This document shows positions 28,703 through 37,946 of a stretch of DNA of 64,000 nucleotides, piece by piece (within the stretch, counting starts at the first letter, position 1; each line of letters opens with the position of its first letter). Position numbers and translations under genes: made by a program. Origin of the DNA: SCGC-AG-212-J23 sp035762345 (GTDB lineage Bacteria > Pseudomonadota > Gammaproteobacteria > Burkholderiales > SG8-39); the NCBI GenBank assembly GCA_035762345.1, contig DASTPE010000048.1, positions 1 to 64,000 on the forward strand, in the 5' to 3' direction. The notes under the pieces were generated by a model. The model was not told the DNA's origin and searched no databases. It worked only from the letters and a program-made list of their open reading frames with translations.

Positions 28703-29885
28703 AGCCCTGAATCCCGGTCTGTGCGCGGCCGAGGATCAGCGCATGGATGTCGTGCGTGCCTTCGTACGTGTTCACCACCTCGAGGTTCACGAGGTGCCGG
28801 ATCACGCCGAACTCGTCGGAGATGCCGTTGCCGCCCAGCATGTCGCGCGCCAGGCGAGCGATGTCGAGCGCTTTCCCGCAGGAGTTGCGCTTGAGCATGG
28901 AGGTGATCTCGGGCGCGGCGCTGCCTTCGTCCTTCATGCGCCCGAGGCGCAGGCAGCCCTGCAGGCCGAGCGCGATCTCGGTCTGCATGTCGGCGAGCTT
29001 CTTCTGAATCAGCTGGTTCGCCGCCAGCGGCCGCCCGAACTGCTTTCTTTCCATGACGTAAGCTCTCGCCCGATGCCAGCAGTCCTCCGCCGCGCCGAGC
29101 GCCCCCCAGGCGATGCCGTAGCGCGCGGAATTGAGGCAGGTGAACGGGCCCTTCAGGCCGCGCACCTCGGGCAGCGCGTTCTCTTGCGGGCAGAACACGT
29201 TGTCCATCACGACTTCGCCAGTGATCGACGCGCGCAAGCCCACCTTTCCGTGGATGGCCGGTGCCGATAGACCCTTCATGCCCTTCTCGAGGATGAAACC
29301 CTGGATGTGGTCCTCGTCGTCCTTCGCCCAGATCACGAACACGTCGGCGATCGGCGAGTTCGAGATCCACATCTTGCTGCCGGTCAGGCGGTAGCCGCCT
29401 GCCGCCTTCTTTGCACGCGTCTGCATCGATCCGGGGTCGGAGCCATGGTCGGGCTCGGTGAGGCCGAAGCAGCCAATCCATTCACCGCGCGCGAGCATGG
29501 GCAAGAATTTCTGCCGCTGAGCCTCGGTGCCGAATTGGTAGATCGGGAGCATGACAAGCGAGGACTGCACGCTCATCATCGAGCGGAAGCCGGAATCGAC
29601 CCGCTCTACTTCGCGGGCGATCAGCCCGTAGGAGACATAGTTGAGCTCCGGCCCGCCGTATTCCGCCGGGATCGTGGGGCCGAGCAGGCCCACCTCGCCC
29701 ATCTCGCGGAAGATGCGCGCGTCGGTCTCACCGTTGCGGAAAGCCTGCAGGATGCGCGGCGCGAGCTTGTCCTGGCAATAGCGGCGCGCGGCGTCGCGCA
29801 CTATGCGCTCGTCTTCCGAGAGCTGCTGGTCGAGCAGCAGCGGGTCGTCCCAAATGAACTTGGCCTTGATGTGCTCGCGCTTCAT
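28695..29885 (-). CDS. gcdH: Glutaryl-CoA dehydrogenase, decarboxylating
   Basis: The 396-residue flavoprotein starts at ATG 29885 and has the GCDH signature: FIWDDPLLLDQQLSEDER, REVERVDSGFRSMMSVQSSLVM (read in parts), FGLTEPDHGSDP, NVFCPQENALP and NTYEGTHDIHALILG. Glu94, Arg101, Tyr374 and catalytic Glu375 correspond to Glu87, Arg94, Tyr369 and Glu370 of human GCDH, so decarboxylation to crotonyl-CoA is expected. It overlaps the thiolase stop by ATGA and is convergent with gcdB. Confidence 0.93.
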   Translation of the reverse strand: MKREHIKAKFIWDDPLLLDQQLSEDERIVRDAARRYCQDKLAPRILQAFRNGETDARIFREMGEVGLLGPTIPAEYGGPELNYVSYGLIAREVERVDSGFRSMMSVQSSLVMLPIYQFGTEAQRQKFLPMLARGEWIGCFGLTEPDHGSDPGSMQTRAKKAAGGYRLTGSKMWISNSPIADVFVIWAKDDEDHIQGFILEKGMKGLSAPAIHGKVGLRASITGEVVMDNVFCPQENALPEVRGLKGPFTCLNSARYGIAWGALGAAEDCWHRARAYVMERKQFGRPLAANQLIQKKLADMQTEIALGLQGCLRLGRMKDEGSAAPEITSMLKRNSCGKALDIARLARDMLGGNGISDEFGVIRHLVNLEVVNTYEGTHDIHALILGRAQTGIQGFS

Positions 29886-31081
29886 TGCACCCTTTCCAGG
29901 ATCACCGCGAGCCCCTGCCCGACGCCGATGCACAGCGACACCGCGGCGTAGCGCCCGCCCGATTGTTGCAGCTCCCGCGTCGTGGTGAGCGCGAGGCGCG
30001 CGCCCGAAGCGCCGAGCGGATGACCGATGGCGATCGCGCCGCCGTTCGGGTTGACGCGCGGGTCGTCGAAATCAACGTTCATCAGCTTCAGGCAGCCGAG
30101 CACCTGGCTCGCGAATGCCTCGTTGATTTCGATGATGTCCATGTGCTTGAGCTCAAGCTTTGCTCTTTCGAGCGCGCGGGGAATGGCGTAGGCGGGCCCG
30201 ACGCCCATGATGCGCGGCTCCACTCCCGCGCTCGCGGCAGACAGGATGCGCGCCATGGGTTTCTTCCCCCGCTTTTCTCCCCACTTCTTGCTCGCGATAA
30301 CGAGCGCGGCGGCGCCGTCGTTAACGCCGGAAGCGTTGCCTGCGGTGACAACGCCGCCCTCGAACAGCGGTTTCAATTTCGACAATGCATCGAGACTGCT
30401 GTCGCGGCGAGGATGCTCGTCCACGCTCACGGTGACCGGCTCTTTCTTGGAGGGCAGCGTGATGGCGTGGATTTCGCCTCTGTAAAAGCCCTCGGCTTCG
30501 GCCTTGGCGTACTTCTGCTGCGAGGCCAGCGCGAACTGGTCGGCCTGCTCCCGGGTGATGCCGAAGTCCTTCGCCACGTTGTCGCCGGTCTCGGGCATCG
30601 AATGGTTGCCGAACTGCTTGACCACCCGCGGGTTGGGGAAACGCGCGCCGATGGTGGTGTCGAACATCTTCACGTCGCGGCTGTACGGCGCGTCGGACTT
30701 GCTCAATACGTACGGCGCGCGGCTCATGCTCTCAACGCCGCCCGCGACGTAGAGATCGCCTTCGCCGCAAGTCACCGCGCGCGCCGCGTCCACCACGGCC
30801 TGCAGGCCGCTCGCGCAGAGGCGGTTCACCGTGACGCCCGGCGTCGTAGGCGGCAGTCCCGAAAGTAGCGCCGCGAATCGCGCCACGTTGCGCGAGTCCT
30901 CGCCCGCCTGGTTGACGCAGCCGAGCACGACGTCGGCGATTTCGCCCGGGTCGACCTTGTTGCGCGCCACGATTTCCCTCACCACCTCGGCGGCGAGATC
31001 GTCGGGGCGCGCGGGCGCAAGCCTGCCGGCGTGCCGGCCGATGGGCGTGCGCAGTCCGTCGTAAATGTAGGCGTCTAGCAT
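29882..31081 (-). CDS. Acetyl-CoA acyltransferase (thiolase)
   Basis: The 399-residue enzyme has the thiolase catalytic set: Cys89 in TVNRLCASGLQAV, His354 in GHPLGASGARL, and Cys384 in LCIGVGQGLA. The length matches degradative thiolases of the FadA/PcaF group. It would cleave acetoacetyl-CoA, or beta-ketoadipyl-CoA, to acetyl-CoA units. It sits between the 3-hydroxyacyl-CoA dehydrogenase gene and gcdH, overlapping the latter, so together they turn glutaryl-CoA carbon into acetyl-CoA. A crotonase is not in the window. Confidence 0.92.
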   Translation of the reverse strand: MLDAYIYDGLRTPIGRHAGRLAPARPDDLAAEVVREIVARNKVDPGEIADVVLGCVNQAGEDSRNVARFAALLSGLPPTTPGVTVNRLCASGLQAVVDAARAVTCGEGDLYVAGGVESMSRAPYVLSKSDAPYSRDVKMFDTTIGARFPNPRVVKQFGNHSMPETGDNVAKDFGITREQADQFALASQQKYAKAEAEGFYRGEIHAITLPSKKEPVTVSVDEHPRRDSSLDALSKLKPLFEGGVVTAGNASGVNDGAAALVIASKKWGEKRGKKPMARILSAASAGVEPRIMGVGPAYAIPRALERAKLELKHMDIIEINEAFASQVLGCLKLMNVDFDDPRVNPNGGAIAIGHPLGASGARLALTTTRELQQSGGRYAAVSLCIGVGQGLAVILERVQ

Positions 31082-31094
31082 AGGGTGCCTTTCT

Positions 31095-32588
31095 CTATTC
31101 TTCCTTCAGCAAAGAGACTCCGAGCGTGGCGCGTCTGCGCAACCACGGGCTGGGGCGGTAACGTGGATCCTGGTAGAACTCGTGCATCGCTTCGAGCACC
31201 GCCAGCACGCGCTTGGGCCCGAGCGCATCGCCCATCGCGAGCGGGCCGCGCGGATAGCCGAGGCCGAGGGTAACGGCGCGGTCCAGGTCTCCGGGGCTGG
31301 CGATGCGCATCTGCACGATGTCGCATCCCACGTTCACGATATGCGCGACCACGCGCTGCGCGACGAAGCCGGGCGAATCGTTGATCACCGATACCGGCAC
31401 GCCGTCCGAGGCGAGAAGCCCATGCGCCGCCTCGAGTATTTCTTTTCTTGTAACGGGAGTTCTCATCAGGGTACGGCGCTTGCTGAACCCGAAAAGCGGA
31501 TCGACCGCCACGGTGCGCTCGGGGTCGAGCCCGAGCTCAAGCGCGCTCGTGGTCGCGTCGGTACCGAGCGGCGCGACGAAGCACACGGCCTCGGGCGTCG
31601 GCTTGAACTCTGGTCTTGCGCCGAGTTCGACCAGCAATTCCTTCAATTCCGGCACGGCCCACACTGCGTTCGGCCTTGTGGCCGGTGCCGGCGCTTCAGG
31701 CGTCCGGCGCGTGCCTTCCTTGTCGTATTCGTACCAGCCGCGCCCGGTCTTGCGGCCGAGCAGCCCGGCCGCCACACGCGGCTCGGCGAGGAAGGAGGGC
31801 CGGTACTTCGGCTCCTCGAAATACTGCTGGTACATCGACTTCATTACCGCGTGCGAGACGTCGAGCCCGACGAGATCCATGAGCCCGAACGGGCCGAGAC
31901 GGAATCCCGCGGCCTCGACGAGGATGCGGTCGATGGTCGCGAAGTCGGTAACGCCCTCGGACAGCACGCGCAGCGCCTCGGGCACGAATGCCCGCCCGGC
32001 GTGGTTGACAACGAATCCCGGCGTGTCCTTGCAGCGCACCGGCGTATGGCCAAAACGGCGGGCGAGCGCAGCGAGCGCGTCGGCCACCCACGGCTCGGTG
32101 AGGACTCCGTCGACCACCTCCACGATCTTCATTACCGGTACCGGGTTGAAAAAGTGGTAGCCGGCGACGCGGCCGGGGCGCTCGCACGCCGCCGCCATCG
32201 CGGTTACGGAGAGCGAGGAAGTGTTGGACGCGAGAATGCAATCGCTTCTTACTTGCTTTTCGAGGCTGGCAAAGAGCATCTGCTTTGCGCCCAAGTCTTC
32301 GACGATCGCTTCCACTACGACATGGCTGGGGCCGAACGCGTCCACCGAGTCGATGACTTCGATCCGGCCGACAGCGTTGTCCGCATCTGCGGCCCCGAGC
32401 CGGCCTTTTTCGACAAGCTTGCCAAGCGCCTGCGCGATCGAGTCTTTCGCCTTGCGCGCTGCGCCCGGCTGAGCGTCATAGAGCAGCGTCCGGGCGCCGC
32501 ACTGGGCGAGGACCTGCGCGATACCGCGGCCCATGGTGCCCGCACCGGCGACGCCGGCGACGAGATCGCTGCGGTTGGGATCTAGCAA
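31095..32588 (-). CDS. 3-Hydroxyacyl-CoA dehydrogenase, long (PaaH-like) type
   Basis: The 497-residue NAD enzyme has a Rossmann motif GAGTMGRGIAQ, VVVEAIVEDLGAKQMLFASLE, ASNTSSLSVT with the catalytic Ser, HFFNPVPVMKIVEVV with the catalytic His, and DTPGFVVNHAGRAFVPEAL. Two 3HCDH C-terminal domains follow; the second contains NDSPGFVAQRVVAHIVN and YPRGPLAMGDALG. The double C-domain length (about 500) is that of PaaH/HbdA-like proteins. It oxidises 3-hydroxybutyryl-CoA or 3-hydroxyadipyl-CoA. The thiolase gene follows after 13 bp. Confidence 0.9.
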   Translation of the reverse strand: MLDPNRSDLVAGVAGAGTMGRGIAQVLAQCGARTLLYDAQPGAARKAKDSIAQALGKLVEKGRLGAADADNAVGRIEVIDSVDAFGPSHVVVEAIVEDLGAKQMLFASLEKQVRSDCILASNTSSLSVTAMAAACERPGRVAGYHFFNPVPVMKIVEVVDGVLTEPWVADALAALARRFGHTPVRCKDTPGFVVNHAGRAFVPEALRVLSEGVTDFATIDRILVEAAGFRLGPFGLMDLVGLDVSHAVMKSMYQQYFEEPKYRPSFLAEPRVAAGLLGRKTGRGWYEYDKEGTRRTPEAPAPATRPNAVWAVPELKELLVELGARPEFKPTPEAVCFVAPLGTDATTSALELGLDPERTVAVDPLFGFSKRRTLMRTPVTRKEILEAAHGLLASDGVPVSVINDSPGFVAQRVVAHIVNVGCDIVQMRIASPGDLDRAVTLGLGYPRGPLAMGDALGPKRVLAVLEAMHEFYQDPRYRPSPWLRRRATLGVSLLKEE

Positions 32589-32617
32589 GCCTTTATTCTA
32601 GCGGCCGGGGTGGCGGC

Positions 32618-32637
32618 TATAATCGCCGCGAGGAGGA
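32618..32637 (+). promoter_or_regulatory. Perfect -10 box and Shine-Dalgarno before the TctC-type gene
   Basis: TATAAT (32618-32623) lies inside an inverted repeat (GCGGC-N7-GCCGC). It is followed closely by AGGAGGA (32631-32637) seven bases before ATG 32644. No convincing -35 is visible, so an activator or the palindrome may matter. The implied leader is very short. Confidence 0.4.
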
Positions 32638-32643
32638 AAGCGC

Positions 32644-33588
32644 ATGAGAAGGATACTGGCGCTGGCGGGGGGCCTGCTGCTGGCAGCTGCGGCGCAAGCG
32701 CAGCAGTTCCCGACAAAACCGGTCACACTGATCGTTCCCTGGCCGGCGGGAGGCAGCACCGACATCTACTTCCGCAAGCTCGGCCAGATCACCGCGCGGC
32801 ACCTGGGCCAGCCGCTGGTCATCGAAAACCGCCCGGGCGGCAGCGGAATGAACGGCCCCGCCACCATGGCGAAGACCGCGAAGCCCGACGGCTACACCAT
32901 CTCGCAACTCGCGATCACGGCCTTCCGCGTGCCGCACATGCAGAAGGTCGACTGGGACCCGATCGCGGATTTCACCTACATTATCGGGCTTGCGGGCTAC
33001 ACCTTCGGCATCGTGGTAAAGGCCGACTCGCCCTTCAAGACCTTCCAGGACCTCCTCGCCTACGCGCGCGCGAACCCCGGCAAGCTGTCCTATGCCACGC
33101 CGGGAACCGGTACCTCGCTCCATCTCGCGATGGAGGAGATCGCGGCCAAGGCGGGTGTAGAGTTTCTGCACGTCCCGTTCAAGGGCTACGGCGACGGCGC
33201 GATCGCGCTGATGGGCGGACACGTCATGGTCCAGGTCGACTCCACGGGCTGGGCCAAGCAAGTGGATGCCGGTGCCCAGCGATTGCTCGCGACGCTCGGG
33301 GACAAGCGCACGCGCTGGAACGCGCCAACGGTCAAGGAGCTCGGCGTCGACACCGTGTCGAACTCGCCGTTCGGCCTGGTGGGGCCGAAGGGCATGGTGC
33401 GCGACGTCGTGAAAGTACTGCACGACGCGTTCAAGAAATCGCTGGACGATCCCGAGTACATCAAGATGCTGACGCAGCTGGATCAGCCCGCCTGGTACAT
33501 GTCGAGCGACGATTACGCCCGCTGGGCCGTTGACATGCTGAAGGCAGAGCGCGCCACGATCGAGAGGGTTGGACTACTAGCGAAATAG
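32644..33588 (+). CDS. Tripartite tricarboxylate transporter substrate-binding protein (Bug/TctC family)
   Basis: The 314-residue precursor has a signal peptide (about 1-20) and the Bug-family pattern: FPTKPVTLIVPWPAGGSTDIYFRKLG (read in parts), PLVIENRPGGSGMNGP, AKPDGYTIS, LSYATPGTGTSLHLAMEEI, VPFKGYGDGAIALMGG and a Trp-rich end. Such proteins bind carboxylates; many are orphans without their membrane partners, as here. It starts a four-gene plus-strand operon, which suggests that its ligand is the substrate of the molybdenum hydroxylase downstream. That is inference. Confidence 0.92.
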   Translation: MRRILALAGGLLLAAAAQAQQFPTKPVTLIVPWPAGGSTDIYFRKLGQITARHLGQPLVIENRPGGSGMNGPATMAKTAKPDGYTISQLAITAFRVPHMQKVDWDPIADFTYIIGLAGYTFGIVVKADSPFKTFQDLLAYARANPGKLSYATPGTGTSLHLAMEEIAAKAGVEFLHVPFKGYGDGAIALMGGHVMVQVDSTGWAKQVDAGAQRLLATLGDKRTRWNAPTVKELGVDTVSNSPFGLVGPKGMVRDVVKVLHDAFKKSLDDPEYIKMLTQLDQPAWYMSSDDYARWAVDMLKAERATIERVGLLAK

Positions 33589-33604
33589 ACGCAAAGGAGG
33601 CGCC

Positions 33605-34045
33605 ATGAAGTACCGAAAGATCCTCCTCGCTTACAACGGATCGCAGGAAGGCAAGCGCGCTCTGCTGGAGTGCGCCGATCTCGCGGGCTTCCTTCAGGCC
33701 GAGACGCACCTGCTTGCGGTCGCGAGCATGCCGCCGAGCCTGTTTCTCACCGAGGGCTTCGTGCCGGAAGAGCTGCTCGAGGAGGAAAAGAAGCGTACGC
33801 AGACCATCCTCGACGAGGGCATCCGCACCCTGCGCGACCGCGGCTTCAACGCCACGGGCCAGCTCGCCGTCGGCGAGCCGGTCGAGGAAATCTGCCGCCT
33901 CGCCCGGACACTGGGCGCCGACCTCATTGTCATTGGCCACAACCAGAACACGTCGTTTGCGGCGCGCTGGTGGAAAGGCTCGGTGGGGGCGTCGCTGCTC
34001 GACTACGCGCCCTGCAGCATCCTCATCGCCATGTCGAAGGGATGA
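33605..34045 (+). CDS. Universal stress protein, UspA family
   Basis: The 146-residue protein has the Usp alpha/beta fold pattern: KILLAYNGSQEGKRALLEC at the N-terminus and the nucleotide-binding-type loop LIVIGHNQNTSFAARWWKGSVGASLLDYAPCSILI (read in parts). The last is the G-x2-G-x9-G-S/T type site of ATP-binding Usp proteins, slightly changed. It lies 16 bp after the binding-protein gene and 29 bp before the molybdenum hydroxylase gene. Confidence 0.88.
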   Translation: MKYRKILLAYNGSQEGKRALLECADLAGFLQAETHLLAVASMPPSLFLTEGFVPEELLEEEKKRTQTILDEGIRTLRDRGFNATGQLAVGEPVEEICRLARTLGADLIVIGHNQNTSFAARWWKGSVGASLLDYAPCSILIAMSKG

Positions 34046-34074
34046 GCCGAGCGGCGATTTAATACAATTCGAGC

Positions 34075-36327
34075 ATGCTGAGAGGCAGGCTCGAAGATGA
34101 CCGAATGCTCACCGGTCGGGGACGCTACGTCTCCGACTGGAACCTTCCCGGCCAGGCGCATGCGTACTTCTTGCGTTCCGACCGCGCTCATGCCGAGATC
34201 GTTTCAATTGAGAAGGACGAAGCCCTAAGCGCGAAAGGCGTCATCGCCGTCTTTACCGGCGATGATCTGGATCTCAAGTCGCTGCCGGCGGCGCTTCCGG
34301 CCAAGGGCCGCGGCGGCATGGAGCTCATCAATCCCGGACGGCCGGCGCTCGCCAAGGGGCGTGTGCGCTTTACCGGCGATGCCGTGGCGCTCATCGTCGC
34401 CGAAACCGCTGCGGCTGCGCAGGATGCAGCCGAGCTCGTCGCGGTCGAGTATCGCGACCTCCCCACCGTCATCGACGCGACCGAGGCACTTGCGTCGGGC
34501 GCGCCGCTCGTCCACGACTCGGTGCCCGGCAACATGGTGCTCGACTACGAGTCGGGAGACGAGGCGAAGACCAAGGAAGCGTTCGCCAAGGCAGCGCGGG
34601 TCGTACGGCTCGACGTCGACATTTCGCGCGTGGTCGGCAATCCCATGGAACCGCGAGCCTGCCTTGCCGCCTTTGTTTCAGGCCAGTACCACCTCTATAC
34701 CTGCACGCAAGGCGCGCCGATCATGCGCAACCAGCTCTCCGTGGTGCTCGGCGTGCCGCCCGAGAAGATCCGCGTGATCGCCGAGGAGGTGGGCGGCGGC
34801 TTCGGCGTGCGCTTCAACCTGTACCCGGAATACTGCGCCGCGCTTTGGGCGGCGCGCAAGCTGGACCGACCGGTGAAATGGAACGGCACGCGCTCCGAGG
34901 TTTTTCTTGCCGACGAGCAGGCGCGTGACGTGCGCTCCCACGGCGAGCTCGCGTTGGATTCGCAGGCGCGGATCATCGGCATGCGCTTCGACATGGTGGC
35001 GAACCTCGGCGCTTACCTCGCACCCACCGGTCCATTCATCAACACCATCGGCATCGTGAACTGCTTGTCGGGGGTATACGATGTGCCCGCAGCCTACGCG
35101 CGCATCCGGCTCACGCTTACCCACACCGCGCCGATGGCGGCGTACCGCGGCGCCGGCCGCCCGATCATGTCCTATGCGCTCGAGCGCCTGATCGAGCACG
35201 CCGCCCACGAGCTCGGCCTGGACCCGGCCGAATTCCGTCGCCGGAGCTTCATACCGAAGGACAAGTTTCCCTACCGTATCGCCGCGGGCTTCGAATACGA
35301 CTGCGGCGATTTCGCCGGCGTGATGGACAAGACGCTCAAGGAAGCCGATTGGGCCGGTTTTTCCGAAAGAAAGAAGCAATCGGCCCGCCGAGGAAAACTG
35401 CGCGGGCGCGGCATGTCGACTTATATCGAGGCGACGGGCGCCGGTTTTGCGCCGCAGGACCAGGTGGAGATGCGGTGGAACGCGCAGGGCGGCATTACGC
35501 TCTACGCCCCGACGCACAACCACGGCCAGGGCCACGAGACCGTGTTTGCGCAGCTCGTCGCGCGCGAGCTTGGCATCCCGATCGAAAAGATCGGGCTACG
35601 CACCGCAGGCGCGGATTTCTATATCACCGGCAACGCTACCGGCGGCTCACGCTCGCTCGCCGCGGTGGGCAGCGTGCTCATGCTCGCCGCACGGGAGATG
35701 GTGAAGAAGGGCATGGACCGCGCCGCAGAGAAGCTCGAAGCGTCCGCGGGCGATTTCGAGTTCGTGGCAGGGCGCTATCGGATCAAGGGGACCGATCGAT
35801 CGGTGGGGATTGCCGATCTCGCCAAGGACGGAAAGCTTGATGTCGCTTACCAGAACAAATTCGGGTCGTGCTTTCCGAACGGCTGCCATATCGCCGAGGT
35901 CGAGATCGAGCCGGAGACGGGAATCGCGGACATCGTCTCCTACGTGGCGTGCGACGACGCGGGCAATATCATCAACCCCCAGATCGTCGAGGGTCAGGTG
36001 CAGGGCGGCCTGACGCAAGGTGCGGGGCAGGTGTTCAGCGAGCTCGCCGTCTACGACAGCGGTGGGCAGCTCCTTACCGGAAGCTTCATGGACTATGCGA
36101 TGCCGCGCGCGGGGCTCGTCAACGGCATCAAGCTGCTCGAGCATCCGGTGCCGACAAAGCTGAACCCGCTCGGCGCCAAAGGCGTAGGCGAAGCCGGCGT
36201 GACGGGCTCTATGCCCGCCCTTATGAACGCGGTGATCGATGCGCTACGCCAGGCCGGTGTGCGCAGCTTCGAGATGCCGGCGACGCCGCTGCGCGTGTGG
36301 GCGGCGATTCGCGAGGCAGGACGTTAG
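34075..36327 (+). CDS. Molybdenum hydroxylase large subunit (xanthine dehydrogenase / CoxL family)
   Basis: The 750-residue protein has the aldehyde oxidase a/b hammerhead domain (about 1-130) and the molybdopterin-binding domains: EEVGGGFGVRFNLYPEYCAALWAARK (read in parts), AYRGAGRP, HNHGQGHETVFAQLVA, GNATGGSRSLAAVG, and the catalytic Glu in GVGEAGVTGS. The AYRGAGR loop differs from the AYxCSFR of true CO dehydrogenase. No FAD or Fe-S subunit gene adjoins it. It probably hydroxylates an organic substrate and is a consumer of the molybdenum handled at 4-14 kb. Confidence 0.9.
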   Translation: MLRGRLEDDRMLTGRGRYVSDWNLPGQAHAYFLRSDRAHAEIVSIEKDEALSAKGVIAVFTGDDLDLKSLPAALPAKGRGGMELINPGRPALAKGRVRFTGDAVALIVAETAAAAQDAAELVAVEYRDLPTVIDATEALASGAPLVHDSVPGNMVLDYESGDEAKTKEAFAKAARVVRLDVDISRVVGNPMEPRACLAAFVSGQYHLYTCTQGAPIMRNQLSVVLGVPPEKIRVIAEEVGGGFGVRFNLYPEYCAALWAARKLDRPVKWNGTRSEVFLADEQARDVRSHGELALDSQARIIGMRFDMVANLGAYLAPTGPFINTIGIVNCLSGVYDVPAAYARIRLTLTHTAPMAAYRGAGRPIMSYALERLIEHAAHELGLDPAEFRRRSFIPKDKFPYRIAAGFEYDCGDFAGVMDKTLKEADWAGFSERKKQSARRGKLRGRGMSTYIEATGAGFAPQDQVEMRWNAQGGITLYAPTHNHGQGHETVFAQLVARELGIPIEKIGLRTAGADFYITGNATGGSRSLAAVGSVLMLAAREMVKKGMDRAAEKLEASAGDFEFVAGRYRIKGTDRSVGIADLAKDGKLDVAYQNKFGSCFPNGCHIAEVEIEPETGIADIVSYVACDDAGNIINPQIVEGQVQGGLTQGAGQVFSELAVYDSGGQLLTGSFMDYAMPRAGLVNGIKLLEHPVPTKLNPLGAKGVGEAGVTGSMPALMNAVIDALRQAGVRSFEMPATPLRVWAAIREAGR

Positions 36328-37505
36328 TGCGGCGAAGCGACGAGCGGATTCTCGCCACGCACGTCGGCAGCCTGATCCGGCCACAGGGCCTGCTGCCCTT
36401 TATCCGCGCCAAGCAAAGCGGCCAGCCCTACGACGAGCAGGCCTACCGCACCTGCCTCGCGAGCTCGGTTGAAGAAGTCGTGCGCCAGCAGGCCGAGGCC
36501 GGCGTCGATGTGCCGAGCGACGGTGAATTCGGCAAGTCGATCAGCTGGTCTCAATACGCCTTGGAGCGATTGAGCGGCTTCGAGCGGCGGCCGCTCAAGG
36601 ATGCGTCAAACGTTGCGCGCGGCGCCGACCGTGCCCGTTTTGCCGAGTTCTATGCCGAACTCGACAGCGCAGGCGGGCCGCCGGCGACCGCGCTTGCCTC
36701 GGTGGGGCAGGCCGTGTGCGTGGGGCCAATCCGTTACACCGGCCAGGCCGAATTACAGCGCGACATCGCGAACTTCAAGGCGGCGCTCGAGCGCGCTCGC
36801 GTCGTCGAGGGGTTCCTGCCGGTCGCAGCGCCGGCGAGCGTGATTCCTGACCGCAAGAACGAGTATTACGCGAACGACGAGGAGTTGCTCGAAGCGATCG
36901 CTCGGGCCATGCGCGAGGAGTACCGTGCGATCGTTGACGCCGGCCTGCTGCTCCAGCTGGACGACGCGCGCGCTGCGGTCACCTACGACCGCATGGTGCC
37001 GCCGGCGACATTCGCCGAGTACCGGCACTGGTTAGAGCGTCAAGTCGAGGCGATCAACCGTGCGACCGACGGCATCCCGGCCGAGCGCATCCGCTACCAC
37101 GTATGCTGGGGAAGCTGGCCGGGCCCGCACACTACGGACGTGCCGCTGAAGGGCATCGTCGACCTCGTCCTGCGCGTGCGCGCCGGCGCCTACCTAATCG
37201 AGGCGGCCAATCCGCGCCACGAGCACGAATGGCGCGTATGGGAAAAAGCCCAGCTGCCGAATGGCGCAATGCTGGTTCCCGGGGTTATCAGCCACGCAAC
37301 GAATGTCGTAGAGCACCCGGAGCTGGTCGCCGAGCGCATCGTGCGCTTCGCGCGGCTTGTGGGACGGGAAAACCTCATGGCCGGCACCGACTGCGGCTTC
37401 GCTCAGGGGCCGTTTCACCGGCGGGTGCACCCCTCCATCATGTGGGCCAAGCTCCAAGCGCTTGCCGAAGGCTCACGCCTGGCGACACGGATGTTGTGGA
37501 GCTAG
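36327..37505 (+). CDS. MetE-like (cobalamin-independent methionine synthase C-terminal) domain protein
   Basis: The 392-residue protein starts at GTG 36327, overlapping the hydroxylase stop as TAGTG. It has the UROD/MetE-type barrel pattern: ILATHVGSLIRPQGLL, VDVPSDGEFGKSISW, LLQLDDARAAVTYDRM, RYHVCWGSWPGPHTTDVPL, EAANPRHEHEWRVW and AGTDCGFAQG, with the zinc-type His and Cys positions. Short MetE-like proteins include alkyl or thiol transferases as well as methionine synthases. Coupling to a molybdenum hydroxylase suggests a catabolic role rather than methionine synthesis. Confidence 0.85.
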   Translation: MRRSDERILATHVGSLIRPQGLLPFIRAKQSGQPYDEQAYRTCLASSVEEVVRQQAEAGVDVPSDGEFGKSISWSQYALERLSGFERRPLKDASNVARGADRARFAEFYAELDSAGGPPATALASVGQAVCVGPIRYTGQAELQRDIANFKAALERARVVEGFLPVAAPASVIPDRKNEYYANDEELLEAIARAMREEYRAIVDAGLLLQLDDARAAVTYDRMVPPATFAEYRHWLERQVEAINRATDGIPAERIRYHVCWGSWPGPHTTDVPLKGIVDLVLRVRAGAYLIEAANPRHEHEWRVWEKAQLPNGAMLVPGVISHATNVVEHPELVAERIVRFARLVGRENLMAGTDCGFAQGPFHRRVHPSIMWAKLQALAEGSRLATRMLWS

Positions 37506-37521
37506 AGCGAGAAGGTCCGGA

Positions 37522-37938
37522 CTACGCTGCCCTGAGATCCCGCCAGCGCTTGCCGTAGCCGCCTTCGATGGCGTGCAGTCGCGCGCGCAACGCGGCGAGC
37601 GTGGAGCGGATCTCGCTTCTGACGTTCTCGACGTCGCGGCTTTCGTCCTCGCAGTACAGATCCTTCGCGCATTGCACGAGACGGTCGATCAGCTGCTGCG
37701 CTTCACTATCGCCCATGAGAAGCAGCGCGGCCCAGCACAGGCGCCGGAACTCGAGCAGCGCGTCGTCGTCGCTGTGTCCCCCGTGCGAGCTGGCCAGTAC
37801 TGCCTCAATTCCGGCGAGCGCGCTTTGGACCTTGTCGAGGTGCCCCTGCGTCATCACGACGCACATGTTTCCACCGACCGAGTTGCTTGCACAGTCCTGT
37901 TCACAGCTTTTTGCCGCGCCGACTGTGACGAATTTCAC
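37522..37938 (-). CDS. Hypothetical protein
   Basis: The 138-residue product is read from GTG 37938; ATG 37866 (a more compact start at MCVVMTQGHLDKVQ) is equally possible. The body looks helical and acidic (ALLEFRRLCWAALLLMGDSEAQQLIDRLVQCAKDLY), with a charged C-terminus. I recognise no family. It is convergent with the MetE-like gene, 16 bp away. Confidence 0.5.
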   Translation of the reverse strand: MKFVTVGAAKSCEQDCASNSVGGNMCVVMTQGHLDKVQSALAGIEAVLASSHGGHSDDDALLEFRRLCWAALLLMGDSEAQQLIDRLVQCAKDLYCEDESRDVENVRSEIRSTLAALRARLHAIEGGYGKRWRDLRAA

Positions 37939-37946
37939 GCTTGCTG

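Noticed and set aside
34075..36327. Carbon monoxide dehydrogenase large subunit
   Set aside because: The active-site loop reads AYRGAGR rather than AYxCSFR, and CoxM and CoxS partners are absent.
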